The notes beneath the pieces are model-generated. The model was not told the DNA's origin. It saw nothing but the letters and a program-made list of their open reading frames with translations, and did not search any database. This document shows, piece by piece, positions 1 through 7,364 of a stretch of DNA of 15,225 bases (the first letter of the stretch is position 1; the number at the start of each line of letters is the position of its first letter). Source of the DNA: an uncultured bacterium (GTDB lineage: Bacteria > Patescibacteriota > Minisyncoccia > CAIUEV01); the NCBI GenBank assembly GCA_903898335.1, contig CAIUEV010000097.1:1-15225 (forward strand). The letters run 5' to 3'. Position numbers and translations under genes: made by a program.

Positions 1-2
1 AC

Positions 3-689
3 AGAATTGATTTGAAGTACTATAAACAGATGATCGTTTTAAGAGCCCAGATTGTTCGTTTGATTTTAGGTAGCGGTAAATTCGACTGGGAGGACACCAT
101 TCTCACTCTCAATGTTCTAGGGATCTTGACTTTAAGTCTTTTTGCTCAAAGTCTCAACCTTCTTTTCGTAAGAGCTTTTTTTGCTCTTCATGACACAATG
201 ACTCCGCTGAAGTCGGCATTCATCGCAGTCTTTTTTAATATTTCTCTAGGCTTGATCTCAGTAAAATATTGGCCCCAGTTGTCTCCGTTTTTAGAAAAAG
301 AAACTCATCTTTCCGGACTGGGCTCACCAATAGTCGGATTGGCTTTCGCATACTCGATTTCTCAAGTCGCCATGTTCATTTTTCTTTTAGTGGGGCTTCA
401 GGACTATCTCAAGAAAACCGCCATTCTGGTTATCCAAAAATCATTGGCCAAGATTGCTTTCGCCTCTCTTTTGATGGGAGCGGTCTTACAGGCCGTTAAA
501 TTCGGTTGGGGATTCCTTATTCCTTTGGAAAGTTTCTGGGCTGTCGCCGGACAGGTTGCCCTTTCGAGTATTTGCGCCCTTCTCAGCTATTTATTTTTCT
601 GTAAAATATTAAAGTGTAACGAATTAAAAATTTTAATCGATGAATGTCCAAAAATCGGCCCCTTCGCCCGAAAATGCGCAAGGAAATAG
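3..689 (+). CDS. murJ: Lipid II flippase MurJ, C-terminal part (5' end outside window)
   Basis: The frame is open to the left edge, so this is the last ~228 residues of a longer protein (MurJ is usually 500-550 aa). The segment reading LRAQIVRLILGSGKFDWEDT, followed by a QSLNLLFVRAFFALHDTMTPLKSAF stretch (seen here as FAQSLN...ALHDT.TP), is the classic MurJ/MviN signature around its middle helices. About five to six hydrophobic helices follow, ending in a short basic tail. By family, MurJ flips lipid-linked peptidoglycan precursor across the cytoplasmic membrane. Its 3' end overlaps the next gene by 50 bp, which suggests co-transcription and translational coupling. Confidence in the family is high; the true start is not visible. 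Confidence 0.93.
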   Translation, partial: RIDLKYYKQMIVLRAQIVRLILGSGKFDWEDTILTLNVLGILTLSLFAQSLNLLFVRAFFALHDTMTPLKSAFIAVFFNISLGLISVKYWPQLSPFLEKETHLSGLGSPIVGLAFAYSISQVAMFIFLLVGLQDYLKKTAILVIQKSLAKIAFASLLMGAVLQAVKFGWGFLIPLESFWAVAGQVALSSICALLSYLFFCKILKCNELKILIDECPKIGPFARKCARK

Positions 690-1809
690 CACTCCCTGGT
701 TTGAGAAAATAGATTTCTGGAATTTAGTCAGGAAATCTATAAATCTGATTCGAGAGAACAAAAGAACGTTAATCGTTGTTAGTCTTTATATTTTATTCAC
801 CGGTGGTCAAGCTGTTACTATCAGCAATACCATGCTGCAAAGCCCTTCAACTGAAAACGAGATATCAAAGGAAGCCGAAAGTCTCGACAAAAAAAACGAC
901 ACCGGTTTTTCCGAACCGAAATCTTGGGAAGAGACCTTAAAAATGATTGAGCAGGATGAAAAAATAAAAAGTACCCTTCAAGAAATTGTTTCAAATAAAG
1001 AGACTGCAAATGTTTTGATTTTTTTCGGAATCACCTTACTGTTTCTTCTAATATTGGCTTTTGTAGCGACTTTTCTCATGAACAGTCATTTTCATTTACT
1101 CTATTTTGGAACAATTTTCGCCTTGGAAAACGGTCAAAATGCTGAAAGGGAAGTTATCAAAGAAAAAATAAAAGGGCGTTGGAAGAGCCTTTCTTTGATG
1201 CGCTTAGTGTTTATATTTTTTTATCTGACCACCGCCGCCATTTTCTTCAGTCCTGTTATAATTTTTTCTTCAAATTCAAAAATAGCGGACTCTTTTATCG
1301 GTTTTTCATCTCTCATCACTTTCGCCACTTTTGTCTTTATCAGCTATGTTTTCAGGTATGGCTTGCTCTACTTTGCGGAAGGTTCTTTGGGAATCAGAGA
1401 GTCGATAGATCGGGGTTACGAGCTTCTGAGGTCAAAGTGGAAAGAAACGGTTTTGGCCAGCTTAATAAATTTCTCCGCCGGCATTATCTTTGGAATATTT
1501 TTTGTTTTTTTCTTGGTCGCAATCGGCCTTGTATGTGGACTAATAGCCGTCATTACAAAAGATTGGTTAAACAATTCAATAATCCTCGGCTCGGCCATTT
1601 TTTTGGGTCTTGTTGTTCTTCTGACTTGTATCTTTATTCTTATTGCTTTTTGGCAGTGTTTTGTGCTTAACTTTTGGTCTCTCTTTTTTCGAGAAATCGC
1701 CGGTAAAAAAATAATTTCGCCGGAAGAAGCAATTCTCTTGGAAAAAAAGAAAAAACTGGCCGAATTAGCGGTAAAAAAGGAAACGGATGAAAATCTCAAA
1801 AATATTTGA
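640..1809 (+). CDS. Multi-pass integral membrane protein of unknown function
   Basis: A 389-aa protein that I do not recognise at family level. A first hydrophobic helix at about residues 44-63 is followed by a long charged loop (about 65-120, rich in E, K and S). Then come helices near 123-147, 187-212, 218-245, 268-300 and 310-345, and a short basic, Lys-rich C-terminal tail. Such architecture resembles 'DUF975 / glycerophosphodiester phosphodiesterase membrane-domain'-like proteins, but no catalytic motif is visible. The ATG at 640 lies inside murJ (50-bp overlap) and no SD is evident, so it is probably the second gene of a murJ operon and coupled to it. It ends with TGA, which shows UGA is a stop in this genome. 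Confidence 0.8.
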   Translation: MNVQKSAPSPENAQGNSTPWFEKIDFWNLVRKSINLIRENKRTLIVVSLYILFTGGQAVTISNTMLQSPSTENEISKEAESLDKKNDTGFSEPKSWEETLKMIEQDEKIKSTLQEIVSNKETANVLIFFGITLLFLLILAFVATFLMNSHFHLLYFGTIFALENGQNAEREVIKEKIKGRWKSLSLMRLVFIFFYLTTAAIFFSPVIIFSSNSKIADSFIGFSSLITFATFVFISYVFRYGLLYFAEGSLGIRESIDRGYELLRSKWKETVLASLINFSAGIIFGIFFVFFLVAIGLVCGLIAVITKDWLNNSIILGSAIFLGLVVLLTCIFILIAFWQCFVLNFWSLFFREIAGKKIISPEEAILLEKKKKLAELAVKKETDENLKNI

Positions 1810-1884
1810 TTTTTTTGTTTTTAAAGGGTAGAGTATTATTCGATTGAATCATCAGATTCTATCTTTGTTCTATATTTTGTTTTT

Positions 1885-1956
1885 GGCCCTATCGTCTAGA
1901 GGTTAGGACACCGGGTTTTCAGTCCGGTAACCGGGGTTCGATTCCCCGTAGGGCTA
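1885..1956 (+). tRNA. tRNA-Glu (anticodon UUC)
   Basis: Full cloverleaf of 72 nt. Acceptor GGCCCTA pairs with TAGGGCT (one G-U), with discriminator A at 1956. The anticodon stem CCGGG/TCCGG (one G-U) holds loop TTTTCAG with anticodon TTC at 1918-1920. The T arm is CGGGG-TTCGATT-CCCCG. CCA is not encoded (ACTGG follows). A weak promoter may lie at 1811-1839 (T-rich -35, TATTAT -10, 17-bp spacer). It sits 42 nt upstream of the tmRNA, with no terminator between. Confidence 0.96.
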
Positions 1957-1998
1957 CTGGTTTCGTTTTTTAACAGAGGCCTGTTTCCTTAACAAATT

Positions 1999-2382
1999 GG
2001 GAGTGCATAGATTAGCTGAAAGCCAAAAAGGCCGAGGCAAGCCGAATTTTTGGACGCGCAAGTCCAGAAGGTTATAAGTGCAAACCTTTTAAAAGTAGCT
2101 CAGGAGAAAATCGCTTCATTGTTTAGCGCTCCAGCTACAGCCCTTGCAGTAGCTTAATAACCTGCTGCCATCGCCCTGATCGACGTCCGATAGATCAATG
2201 GCGGTGACGAGTATCGGAATAGGAAAACTGTTCGCCTGAGATTGTTTTCCGAAATTTTTTCAGGCAAAAATAAACGGTTTTTTGTTTGATTTTATCCGTT
2301 TGTTTACCCAATCAAACTAAGCTTGTAGAATTGGTTATTGGAGGTTATTCATACGTCGGTGCAATTCCGGCCACTTCCACCA
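1999..2382 (+). ncRNA. ssrA: tmRNA (ssrA), one-piece
   Basis: A 384-nt transfer-messenger RNA that rescues stalled ribosomes with SmpB and tags the nascent peptide for proteolysis. The 5' GGGAGTG (1999-2005) pairs with 3' CACTTCC (2372-2378, one G-U), followed by A and an encoded CCA. The T arm GTCGG/CCGGC closes a TGCAATT loop. The 3' part (CTAAGC.TGTAGAA... from about 2317) closely follows the E. coli tmRNA 3' region. The resume region TAAGT-GCA-AAC at 2075-2085 mirrors TAGTC-GCA-AAC of E. coli, and GCTTAATAACCTGCT (2152-2166) is the conserved tag end with tandem stops. A hairpin between CATCGCC and GGCGGTG just after the tag is consistent with the pseudoknot region. infC starts only 24 nt downstream. 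Confidence 0.95.
2080..2157 (+). other. tmRNA-encoded proteolysis tag reading frame (25 aa)
   Basis: Starting at the conserved resume codon GCA (2080-2082), the frame reads 25 codons without interruption to TAA TAA (2155-2160). The tag begins ANLLKVAQEK and ends APATALAVA. The start AN and the hydrophobic Ala-Leu-Ala end match the tag family, although the last residues are VA rather than the common AA. Most tags are 8-15 aa, so this one is long. Resume codon placement rests on alignment by eye with the E. coli sequence. Confidence 0.85.
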
Positions 2383-2406
2383 AATTTAAGTTTTAACCGA
2401 CATTAA

Positions 2407-2922
2407 TTGTTAAAAAAAGTACAAATCAGATCGAATGAAGCAATCTGGGCAAGAGAAATAAGATTAATAGACGAAGCAGGGAAGCAACTGGGAGTTTTTT
2501 CCCGCGACGAAGCCCTGAGAATCGCCAAAGAAAGAGGTCTTGACCTGATCGAGGTCAATCCCAATTCCAGCCCGGTTGTTTGCAGAATTATCGACTACGA
2601 TAAGTATCGCTACATTCTCTCAAAGAAAGAGAAGGAGAAAAGACAGGGAACAAAGAGAGTTGAGATGAAAGAAGTTAGAATCGGAGTCAGAACCGGCGAG
2701 CACGATCTGGAATTTAAAAAAGCCAATGTCTTAAAATTTATCAAGAAGGGTAAAAAAGTTAAGATAGAGGTCACCCTCAAGGGGAGGGAAAAGTCGAGAA
2801 GGGAATTGGGAAGAGAAGCTCTCGAAACTTTCTTGTTAAAGATTCAAACCGAAGCCCCCGTTAAAGTTGACCAGCAAATAATGAGCAGCCCCCGAGGATT
2901 CAATTGTATTGTTTCAAAATAA
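2407..2922 (+). CDS. infC: Translation initiation factor IF-3
   Basis: A 171-aa protein of full IF-3 length. The N-domain opens with RSNEAIWAREIRLIDEAGKQ (residues about 8-27) and continues to CRIIDYDKYRY near 60-71. A Lys/Glu-rich linker follows, then the C-domain KEVRIGVRTGEHDLEFK...FIKKGKKVKIEVTLKGRE and a final Met-Ser-Ser-Pro-Arg motif. IF-3 binds the 30S subunit, blocks 50S joining and proofreads the start codon. The only available start is a TTG directly after an in-frame TAA (2404-2406), and no SD precedes it. Non-AUG starts are used in other infC genes (AUU in E. coli) for autoregulation, which may also apply here. First gene of infC-rpmI-rplT. Confidence 0.96.
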   Translation: MLKKVQIRSNEAIWAREIRLIDEAGKQLGVFSRDEALRIAKERGLDLIEVNPNSSPVVCRIIDYDKYRYILSKKEKEKRQGTKRVEMKEVRIGVRTGEHDLEFKKANVLKFIKKGKKVKIEVTLKGREKSRRELGREALETFLLKIQTEAPVKVDQQIMSSPRGFNCIVSK

Positions 2923-2949
2923 GTTTCTAATTCAATCTAATTTTGTTTT

Positions 2950-3156
2950 ATGCCAAAGAAGTATAAGCTGAAAAACCGAAAAAGCGTTCTCAAGAGATTC
3001 CGAAAAAGAAAATCGGGAAACATTGAAAAACGCCGAGAAGGGCAGGGGCATTATAACGCCAACGATAAAACTTGCAATAAACAACGCAAGAAGGGATTTT
3101 CAACCTTGATAAAAGGTGATGCCAAACAAATTTCCGGTCAGATTCCGGCCTTGTAA
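2950..3156 (+). CDS. rpmI: Large ribosomal subunit protein bL35
   Basis: A 68-aa very basic protein located between infC and rplT, the universal position of rpmI. It opens MPKKYKLKNRKSVLKRFRKR, matching the MPK.K.K....KRF pattern of bL35, and has a GHYN.ND...KQRKKGF segment in place of the usual H-L-T-K-K-S.KRKR. The sequence is divergent, as is common for CPR ribosomal proteins, and it carries an extra hydrophobic C-terminus (QISGQIPAL). ATG at 2950 is 27 nt after infC with no SD. It is a structural part of the 50S subunit. Confidence 0.9.
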   Translation: MPKKYKLKNRKSVLKRFRKRKSGNIEKRREGQGHYNANDKTCNKQRKKGFSTLIKGDAKQISGQIPAL

Positions 3157-3175
3157 TCAATTTTAAATTTATTTT

Positions 3176-3523
3176 ATGACCCGCATAAAAAGAGCTGTAG
3201 GAGCTAAGAAGAAGAGAGCTAAATTAAAGAAAAGAGTTAAAGGTTTTTTGAGTACTCGCCGAGGCAGCATCAAGCGCGCCAAAGAAGCTGTTATGAAAGC
3301 CGAGACCTATGCCTACCGAGATCGAAAAGCCAAAAAGAGAACTATGCGACAATTGTGGCAAGTCAGAATCAACGCCGCCGTCAGACAGTTCGATTTGAGC
3401 TACAGCAAGTTTATCAACCTGCTGAAACAAAAAAATATTTTGTTAGATCGAAAAATTTTAGCTAATCTGGCCGCTGAGAAACCGGAAGCTTTTAGCAAAA
3501 TTATTGAGACTTTGAAAAAATAG
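3176..3523 (+). CDS. rplT: Large ribosomal subunit protein bL20
   Basis: A 115-aa basic protein of standard bL20 length. The recognisable core is MTRIKRAVGAKKKRAKLKKR-VKGFLSTRRGSIKRAKEAVMKAETYAYRDRKAKKRTMRQLWQVRINAAVR (in pieces at residues 1-20, 21-45 and 46-75), followed by the globular C-domain with INLLK...LDRKILANLA. bL20 binds 23S rRNA early in 50S assembly; in other bacteria it represses its own operon, but I see no clear leader pseudoknot here. Starts 19 nt after rpmI and is followed by a UUCG hairpin and tRNA-Glu(CUC). Confidence 0.96.
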   Translation: MTRIKRAVGAKKKRAKLKKRVKGFLSTRRGSIKRAKEAVMKAETYAYRDRKAKKRTMRQLWQVRINAAVRQFDLSYSKFINLLKQKNILLDRKILANLAAEKPEAFSKIIETLKK

Positions 3524-3530
3524 TCACTAC

Positions 3531-3553
3531 CAACTTCCTTCGGGGAGTTGTTT
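3531..3553 (+). terminator. UUCG-capped hairpin between rplT and tRNA-Glu
   Basis: CAACTTCC (3531-3538) pairs with GGGAGTTG (3543-3550) with one G-U pair around a TTCG tetraloop, followed by only three T. The UUCG cap makes it very stable, but the short T run suggests a weak or read-through terminator, or a processing/3'-end stabilising hairpin, since the tRNA starts at 3555. Confidence 0.6.
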
Positions 3554-3554
3554 C

Positions 3555-3626
3555 GGCCCTATCGTCTAGAGGTTAGGACGCTGGATTCTCATTCCAGCAA
3601 CCGGGGTTCGATTCCCCGTAGGGCTA
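3555..3626 (+). tRNA. tRNA-Glu (anticodon CUC)
   Basis: Cloverleaf of 72 nt. Acceptor GGCCCTA/TAGGGCT, anticodon stem CTGGA/TCCAG with loop TTCTCAT and anticodon CTC at 3588-3590, T arm CGGGG-TTCGATT-CCCCG, discriminator A, no encoded CCA. Outside the anticodon arm it is identical to the UUC isoacceptor at 1885-1956, so the two are recent duplicates or are kept alike by gene conversion. Confidence 0.96.
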
Positions 3627-3631
3627 CAAAC

Positions 3632-3660
3632 AAATCCGACCGGAAAGGGTCGGATTTTTC
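3632..3660 (+). terminator. Strong intrinsic terminator of the translation block
   Basis: AAATCCGACC (3632-3641) and GGTCGGATTT (3648-3657) form a perfect 10-bp stem around GGAAAG, continuing into a T run. On the minus strand a moderately T-rich tail (TTTGTTTG) follows the same stem, so it may also stop the converging FemAB transcript that ends at 3661. Confidence 0.9.
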
Positions 3661-4710
3661 TTATCGCTCTCTAAATTTTCTATACCAAGTATACATTTTA
3701 TAATAGTAGTCAAGTAAAGGCCATTCGTAAATCGGTTGATAGTATTTTGAATGACCGCCAAAACCTTCCTTAAAACGACTGACTCCCGCCCACTTACTAC
3801 TGTCGACACCCCAAAAATCATAATTTTTGAATCCTTCCGCTTTAGCCTTTTTTATCGCTTCATAGTGAAGAAGATACGGACCCATCAGGTTGCGACCATC
3901 GTTTCCCGAAGCTCCATGAAGGTAAAAAACTGTTTGATTAAAAAAGAGGATCATATTGGCACAAATCACTTTTCCATCGTATTTAGCCAGAGCCAAAAGC
4001 ACTTTATTGCCCGGTAAAGCTTGTTTTGTTTTTAAGATATTCAGGTAATGTTCGAAGTTGTGAGGCTTAAAACCGCCCCTTTCCGCGGTAACCAAATGCA
4101 GATCGAAGAAAGTTTTTAAATCTTTTTCTTTTTCACTCCAGACCACTTCAACTCCTTTTTTAATGGCCAATTTAATGTTATAGCGCGTCTTACCTTTCAT
4201 CTGAGACAGGATTCTTTCCTCTTCCTGATTCAAATCAATAATCAAAGTTTTTTTAGGCGGCCGAGTTTTAGCCATGGTAGGGAAGAAGTTCCAGCAGAAA
4301 TTCGCCTCTAAAAAATCATTTTCGAAATAATAATTCGATTCTATATCTCTGGGGGAGATCAAGGTGCTGGCCGGCGGGCTGAAGCGCCAAAAAATTCCTT
4401 TGTCTTTTTTACCGATAAAACGATGAATTTCTTCCAAACCCTCTGCAACTTCAAGGTTCGAAAGACTCTTTAGCCAAACCGGGCCCCAAAGAGACTCAAA
4501 ATAAAAAAACCCTCCACGGGTCATTACTTTTTTCTCCAAGAGAAATAGCGCCAAGGTCTTTTTATTTTTTCGAACGGCAAAACGTTCAATTTGACGCCCT
4601 TCTTTTTTTAAAACTTCGCCCCACCAAAAACTCTGCAAGAAATTATTCGGTTTATTCTTGGCAATAAAATTCTCCCATTCTTCTTGGTTGGAACAAGTTT
4701 CTATTCTCAT
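3661..4710 (-). CDS. FemAB-family (FemX-like) aminoacyltransferase
   Basis: A 349-aa protein with the Fem/GNAT double-fold pattern. The N-terminal half includes FLQSFWWGEVLKKEG (residues ~24-38) and the mid-domain MKGKTRYNIKLAIKKGVEV (171-189). The diagnostic C-terminal part is FYLHGASGNDGRNLMGPYLL (262-281), then YDFWGVDSSKWAGVSRFKEGFGG (as YDFWG 297-301 and RFKEGFGG 312-319). Family members use aminoacyl-tRNA to add amino acids to the peptide stem of lipid II in the cytoplasm; related proteins in other bacteria act on other amines, so the substrate here is unknown. It lies 4 bp after the DUF212 gene on the same strand, an evident operon. No SD. Confidence 0.88.
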   Translation of the reverse strand: MRIETCSNQEEWENFIAKNKPNNFLQSFWWGEVLKKEGRQIERFAVRKNKKTLALFLLEKKVMTRGGFFYFESLWGPVWLKSLSNLEVAEGLEEIHRFIGKKDKGIFWRFSPPASTLISPRDIESNYYFENDFLEANFCWNFFPTMAKTRPPKKTLIIDLNQEEERILSQMKGKTRYNIKLAIKKGVEVVWSEKEKDLKTFFDLHLVTAERGGFKPHNFEHYLNILKTKQALPGNKVLLALAKYDGKVICANMILFFNQTVFYLHGASGNDGRNLMGPYLLHYEAIKKAKAEGFKNYDFWGVDSSKWAGVSRFKEGFGGHSKYYQPIYEWPLLDYYYKMYTWYRKFRER

Positions 4711-4714
4711 AAAA

Positions 4715-5164
4715 CTAAAAAGCTAAAAGATCAATTAAACGATTCAAAACCATGGAGCAAAAAGTACCCAAAAAAATACCGGCCAGAATCTCCATCGGCC
4801 GATGGCCAACCCTCTCTTTCAACTTATAGGAATCCTGATCCTCCTCTATTCTTAAGTGATCAAGGAGATTATTCAAAGTTCGACCGTAAGATCCGATATA
4901 CATTCTCAATCGCATCGCATCGCTAACCACTAAAACGGTGATAATCAAAGCAACGGCAAAAGCCGATGACTCTACCCCGTCTCGATACGCAATGGAACAA
5001 ATCAAGGCGCTCATCATGGCTGTGTGAGAGGAGGGCATATGACCATATTCAAGAAGAAAACGCCAATCAAGTCCGTGCTTGAGAGAAAAAATTATAAATT
5101 TAACAAACTGAGCCAAAAGCCCACAAGTTAAAGGAACAATAATAAGCGCATAATCCTCCATCAT
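4715..5164 (-). CDS. DUF212 (divergent PAP2-like, YuiD) membrane protein
   Basis: A 149-aa protein with the DUF212 motif GHMPSSHTAMMSAL (residues ~41-54), a SDAMRLRMYIGSYGRTLN segment (~81-98) and the closing KERVGHRPMEILAGIFLG. Hydrophobic helices lie near 5-25, 44-62, 66-82 and 122-145. By family it is a small membrane protein distantly related to PAP2 phosphatases; the SSH core is kept but the rest of the PAP2 catalytic set is not evident, and function is not established. It is upstream gene of the pair with the FemAB transferase, which hints at envelope lipid or peptidoglycan precursor metabolism (inference). Start MMED could be either Met. Confidence 0.87.
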   Translation of the reverse strand: MMEDYALIIVPLTCGLLAQFVKFIIFSLKHGLDWRFLLEYGHMPSSHTAMMSALICSIAYRDGVESSAFAVALIITVLVVSDAMRLRMYIGSYGRTLNNLLDHLRIEEDQDSYKLKERVGHRPMEILAGIFLGTFCSMVLNRLIDLLAF

Positions 5165-5278
5165 ACTTTTTTATTTTTTTATTTTATTCCATTTTAATTG
5201 TAAACCGCTTAAAAATAAATTTCAATTTCTGATTTTATTTTGTTATTCTGTTTAGGTATCTAAATTTTGAAATCTGCC

Positions 5279-7000
5279 ATGATAAAGAAATATACCACCT
5301 GGAAAATAGCCTCGCCGGCGCCAAAAGAATTTAAAAATAAAATAAAAGATTACTCAAACGTGATAATAGACCTTCTCTATTCCCGATTGGGAAACAACCC
5401 GAAAGACATAAAAGATTTTTTCCAACCGGATTACGAAAAGGGAATATACGACCCTTTCATCCTGAAAGATATGGAAAAAGCGGTGGACAGAATTCTTGAA
5501 GCTCGCAAAAGAAAAGAGAAAGTAATTATTTTTGGAGATTATGATGTTGACGGAATAACCAGTTCGGCTGTTATGACCGATGTTTTGACCCGATTGAAAA
5601 TTGAAAATTCTATTTATATTCCCGATCGGGGGAAAGAAGGCTACGGCATGAATGAAAAGGCGGTAAAATATCTGGCTCGAAAGAAAACCAATTTAATAGT
5701 CACGGTTGACTGCGGTGTTCGAGATATTAAAGAAATAGAACTAGCTAAAGAGCTCGGAATGGAAGTGGTTGTAACCGATCATCACTTACCCGGTAAAAAA
5801 ATACCCAAGGCTGTCGCCGTGGTCAATCCCCACCGAAAAGATGATGGCTATCCCTGGAAAGATTTGGCCGGCGTTGGAGTGGCCTTTAAGCTAGCCTGCG
5901 CTCTCATTCAAAAGTCGCCAAAGGGTGTTTTCAAAGAAGGCTACGAAAAGTGGCTACTGGATTTGGTGGCTCTTGGAACAGTGGCTGATATGGTTCCTCT
6001 TAAAAAAGAAAATAGAGTGCTGGTCAAATACGGCCTTATTGTTTTGGGAAAAACCAAACGTCTGGGTATAAAAGCGCTCTTCAAAAAATCACGATTACCT
6101 TTGTCAGCCAAAGAAATTCCCAACACCGGACAAATCAGTTTCCAAATTGCCCCACGCCTTAATTCGGCCGGTCGGATGGATCACGCTAACACCGCATTTT
6201 GTCTGATTACCAGTCAAGATGAGCAAGAAACCGAATTGATTGCAGATAGTCTTGAACTCAAGAATGGCCGAAGGCAAAGAGTAACGGAAAAAATCGTCAA
6301 AGAAATAGAGAAGAAGATAGATTTGAAACAAAAAGTGGTTTTTCTCGGTGGGGAAGATTGGCCCATTGGTATTCTCGGTCTGGTGGCCGGCAGAGTGTGT
6401 GATCGTTTTTGTCGACCCACTTTTATTTTCAATAAGGATAAAGATGGCTGCCGCGGCTCAATTCGATCAATTCCTAAATTCAAAGTAGTGAAAGTTCTTG
6501 AAGAATGCAAAAAATTTTTCAGTGAATATGGAGGTCACGACATGGCCGGCGGTTTTGTTTTTCCGTTAAAAAATCTCAAGTCCCTAAAAAAGAAAGTGGA
6601 GCAAATTGCTCAAGACCTTCTTCAAGAAAAAGATCTCTCCTCTGAAACTCTCATCGATCGGAGACTCGATTTTTCGGAAATCGATTGGAAGCTTATTGAA
6701 GATCTTAGCCTAATGGAACCTTTTGGAATGGGGAATTCAGCTCCTTTATTTCTCGCGGAGAAAGTGGTGCTGGATCGTTGTCAAATTGTAGGCAACGGAA
6801 GTAAACATCTTAAAATGAGACTTCGTCAAGATAATTTCTTTTTTGAAGCTATAGCTTTTGGAAAGGGAGAGCAGTTTTGTCACCTCGTAGATTGTCAAAA
6901 TCCTCTTTTGGACATAGTTTTCGAGCTGTCCAACGACGAGTGGAACGGAAACAAGCGCATCCAGCTCCTGATCAGAGAGATGCGCCAAAGCCCAAAATAG
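5279..7000 (+). CDS. recJ: Single-stranded-DNA-specific exonuclease RecJ
   Basis: Numbering from ATG 5279 (573 aa). DHH-superfamily motifs are in order: FGDYDVDGITSS (DYDVDG at ~87-92), VTVDCG (~141-146), VVTDHH (DHH ~167-169), ALGTVADMVPL (~231-241), and the SAGRMDHA stretch near 296-303. The DHHA1 domain carries YGGHDMAGGF (~417-426), and an OB-like C-terminal domain follows. RecJ degrades ssDNA 5'-3' in RecFOR recombination and mismatch or base repair, using two metal ions held by the DHH aspartates and histidines. A TTG at 5267 gives four more residues, but the ATG with MIKKYTTW is the more ordinary start; no SD helps choose. Its 3' end is 1 bp from the converging toxin gene. Confidence 0.94.
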   Translation: MIKKYTTWKIASPAPKEFKNKIKDYSNVIIDLLYSRLGNNPKDIKDFFQPDYEKGIYDPFILKDMEKAVDRILEARKRKEKVIIFGDYDVDGITSSAVMTDVLTRLKIENSIYIPDRGKEGYGMNEKAVKYLARKKTNLIVTVDCGVRDIKEIELAKELGMEVVVTDHHLPGKKIPKAVAVVNPHRKDDGYPWKDLAGVGVAFKLACALIQKSPKGVFKEGYEKWLLDLVALGTVADMVPLKKENRVLVKYGLIVLGKTKRLGIKALFKKSRLPLSAKEIPNTGQISFQIAPRLNSAGRMDHANTAFCLITSQDEQETELIADSLELKNGRRQRVTEKIVKEIEKKIDLKQKVVFLGGEDWPIGILGLVAGRVCDRFCRPTFIFNKDKDGCRGSIRSIPKFKVVKVLEECKKFFSEYGGHDMAGGFVFPLKNLKSLKKKVEQIAQDLLQEKDLSSETLIDRRLDFSEIDWKLIEDLSLMEPFGMGNSAPLFLAEKVVLDRCQIVGNGSKHLKMRLRQDNFFFEAIAFGKGEQFCHLVDCQNPLLDIVFELSNDEWNGNKRIQLLIREMRQSPK

Positions 7001-7001
7001 A

Positions 7002-7364
7002 TTAGAGAGAAAAAAGTTCTTTTATCTTATTCTTCACTTCTTGAGATTTTTTAACAGACAAACTTCCGAGTTGACCGACAATCATCTTTTTGGGTAAAGT
7101 CAAAAGTTTGTTTATTTTTATCAAAGAATTTGCTTTTAAACCGGACCTCTCAAAGTCTTTATCGCTTTTTTTGATCAAAACATCGCTCTTCAGCCTATTG
7201 CCTTCAATATTAGTTGTAATATAGGCTAAAGTCAGCTCCTCGTGTTCACCCTGTGGTTCAGTTAAAGATAAAACCGGTCGATACTTTTTTGTTTTCAAAT
7301 CACCGAAAGGGAATGGAGCTAAAAAAATTTTGTATCTCCATCCGGAGAGGGAAGATTTTTTCAT
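7002..7364 (-). CDS. Type II toxin, PemK/MazF family endoribonuclease
   Basis: A 120-aa protein with the PemK/MazF barrel pattern: GWRYKIFLAPFPFGDLKTKKYRPVLSL in pieces (residues 8-34, with the conserved K.RPVL), TLAYITTNIE (~46-55), GLKANSLIKINKLLTLPKK (~75-93) and IVGQLGSLS (~95-103). Family members cut mRNA at short sequences to stop translation; the Arg of K.RP and the Thr of the AYIT segment fall where catalytic residues lie. The start overlaps the antitoxin stop by ATGA (7361-7364), which fits translational coupling. The convergent recJ end is 1 bp away. Confidence 0.88.
   Translation of the reverse strand: MKKSSLSGWRYKIFLAPFPFGDLKTKKYRPVLSLTEPQGEHEELTLAYITTNIEGNRLKSDVLIKKSDKDFERSGLKANSLIKINKLLTLPKKMIVGQLGSLSVKKSQEVKNKIKELFSL

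Noticed and set aside
4684..4926. 80-aa plus-strand frame opposite the FemAB and DUF212 genes
   Set aside because: Antisense shadow of two well-supported genes.
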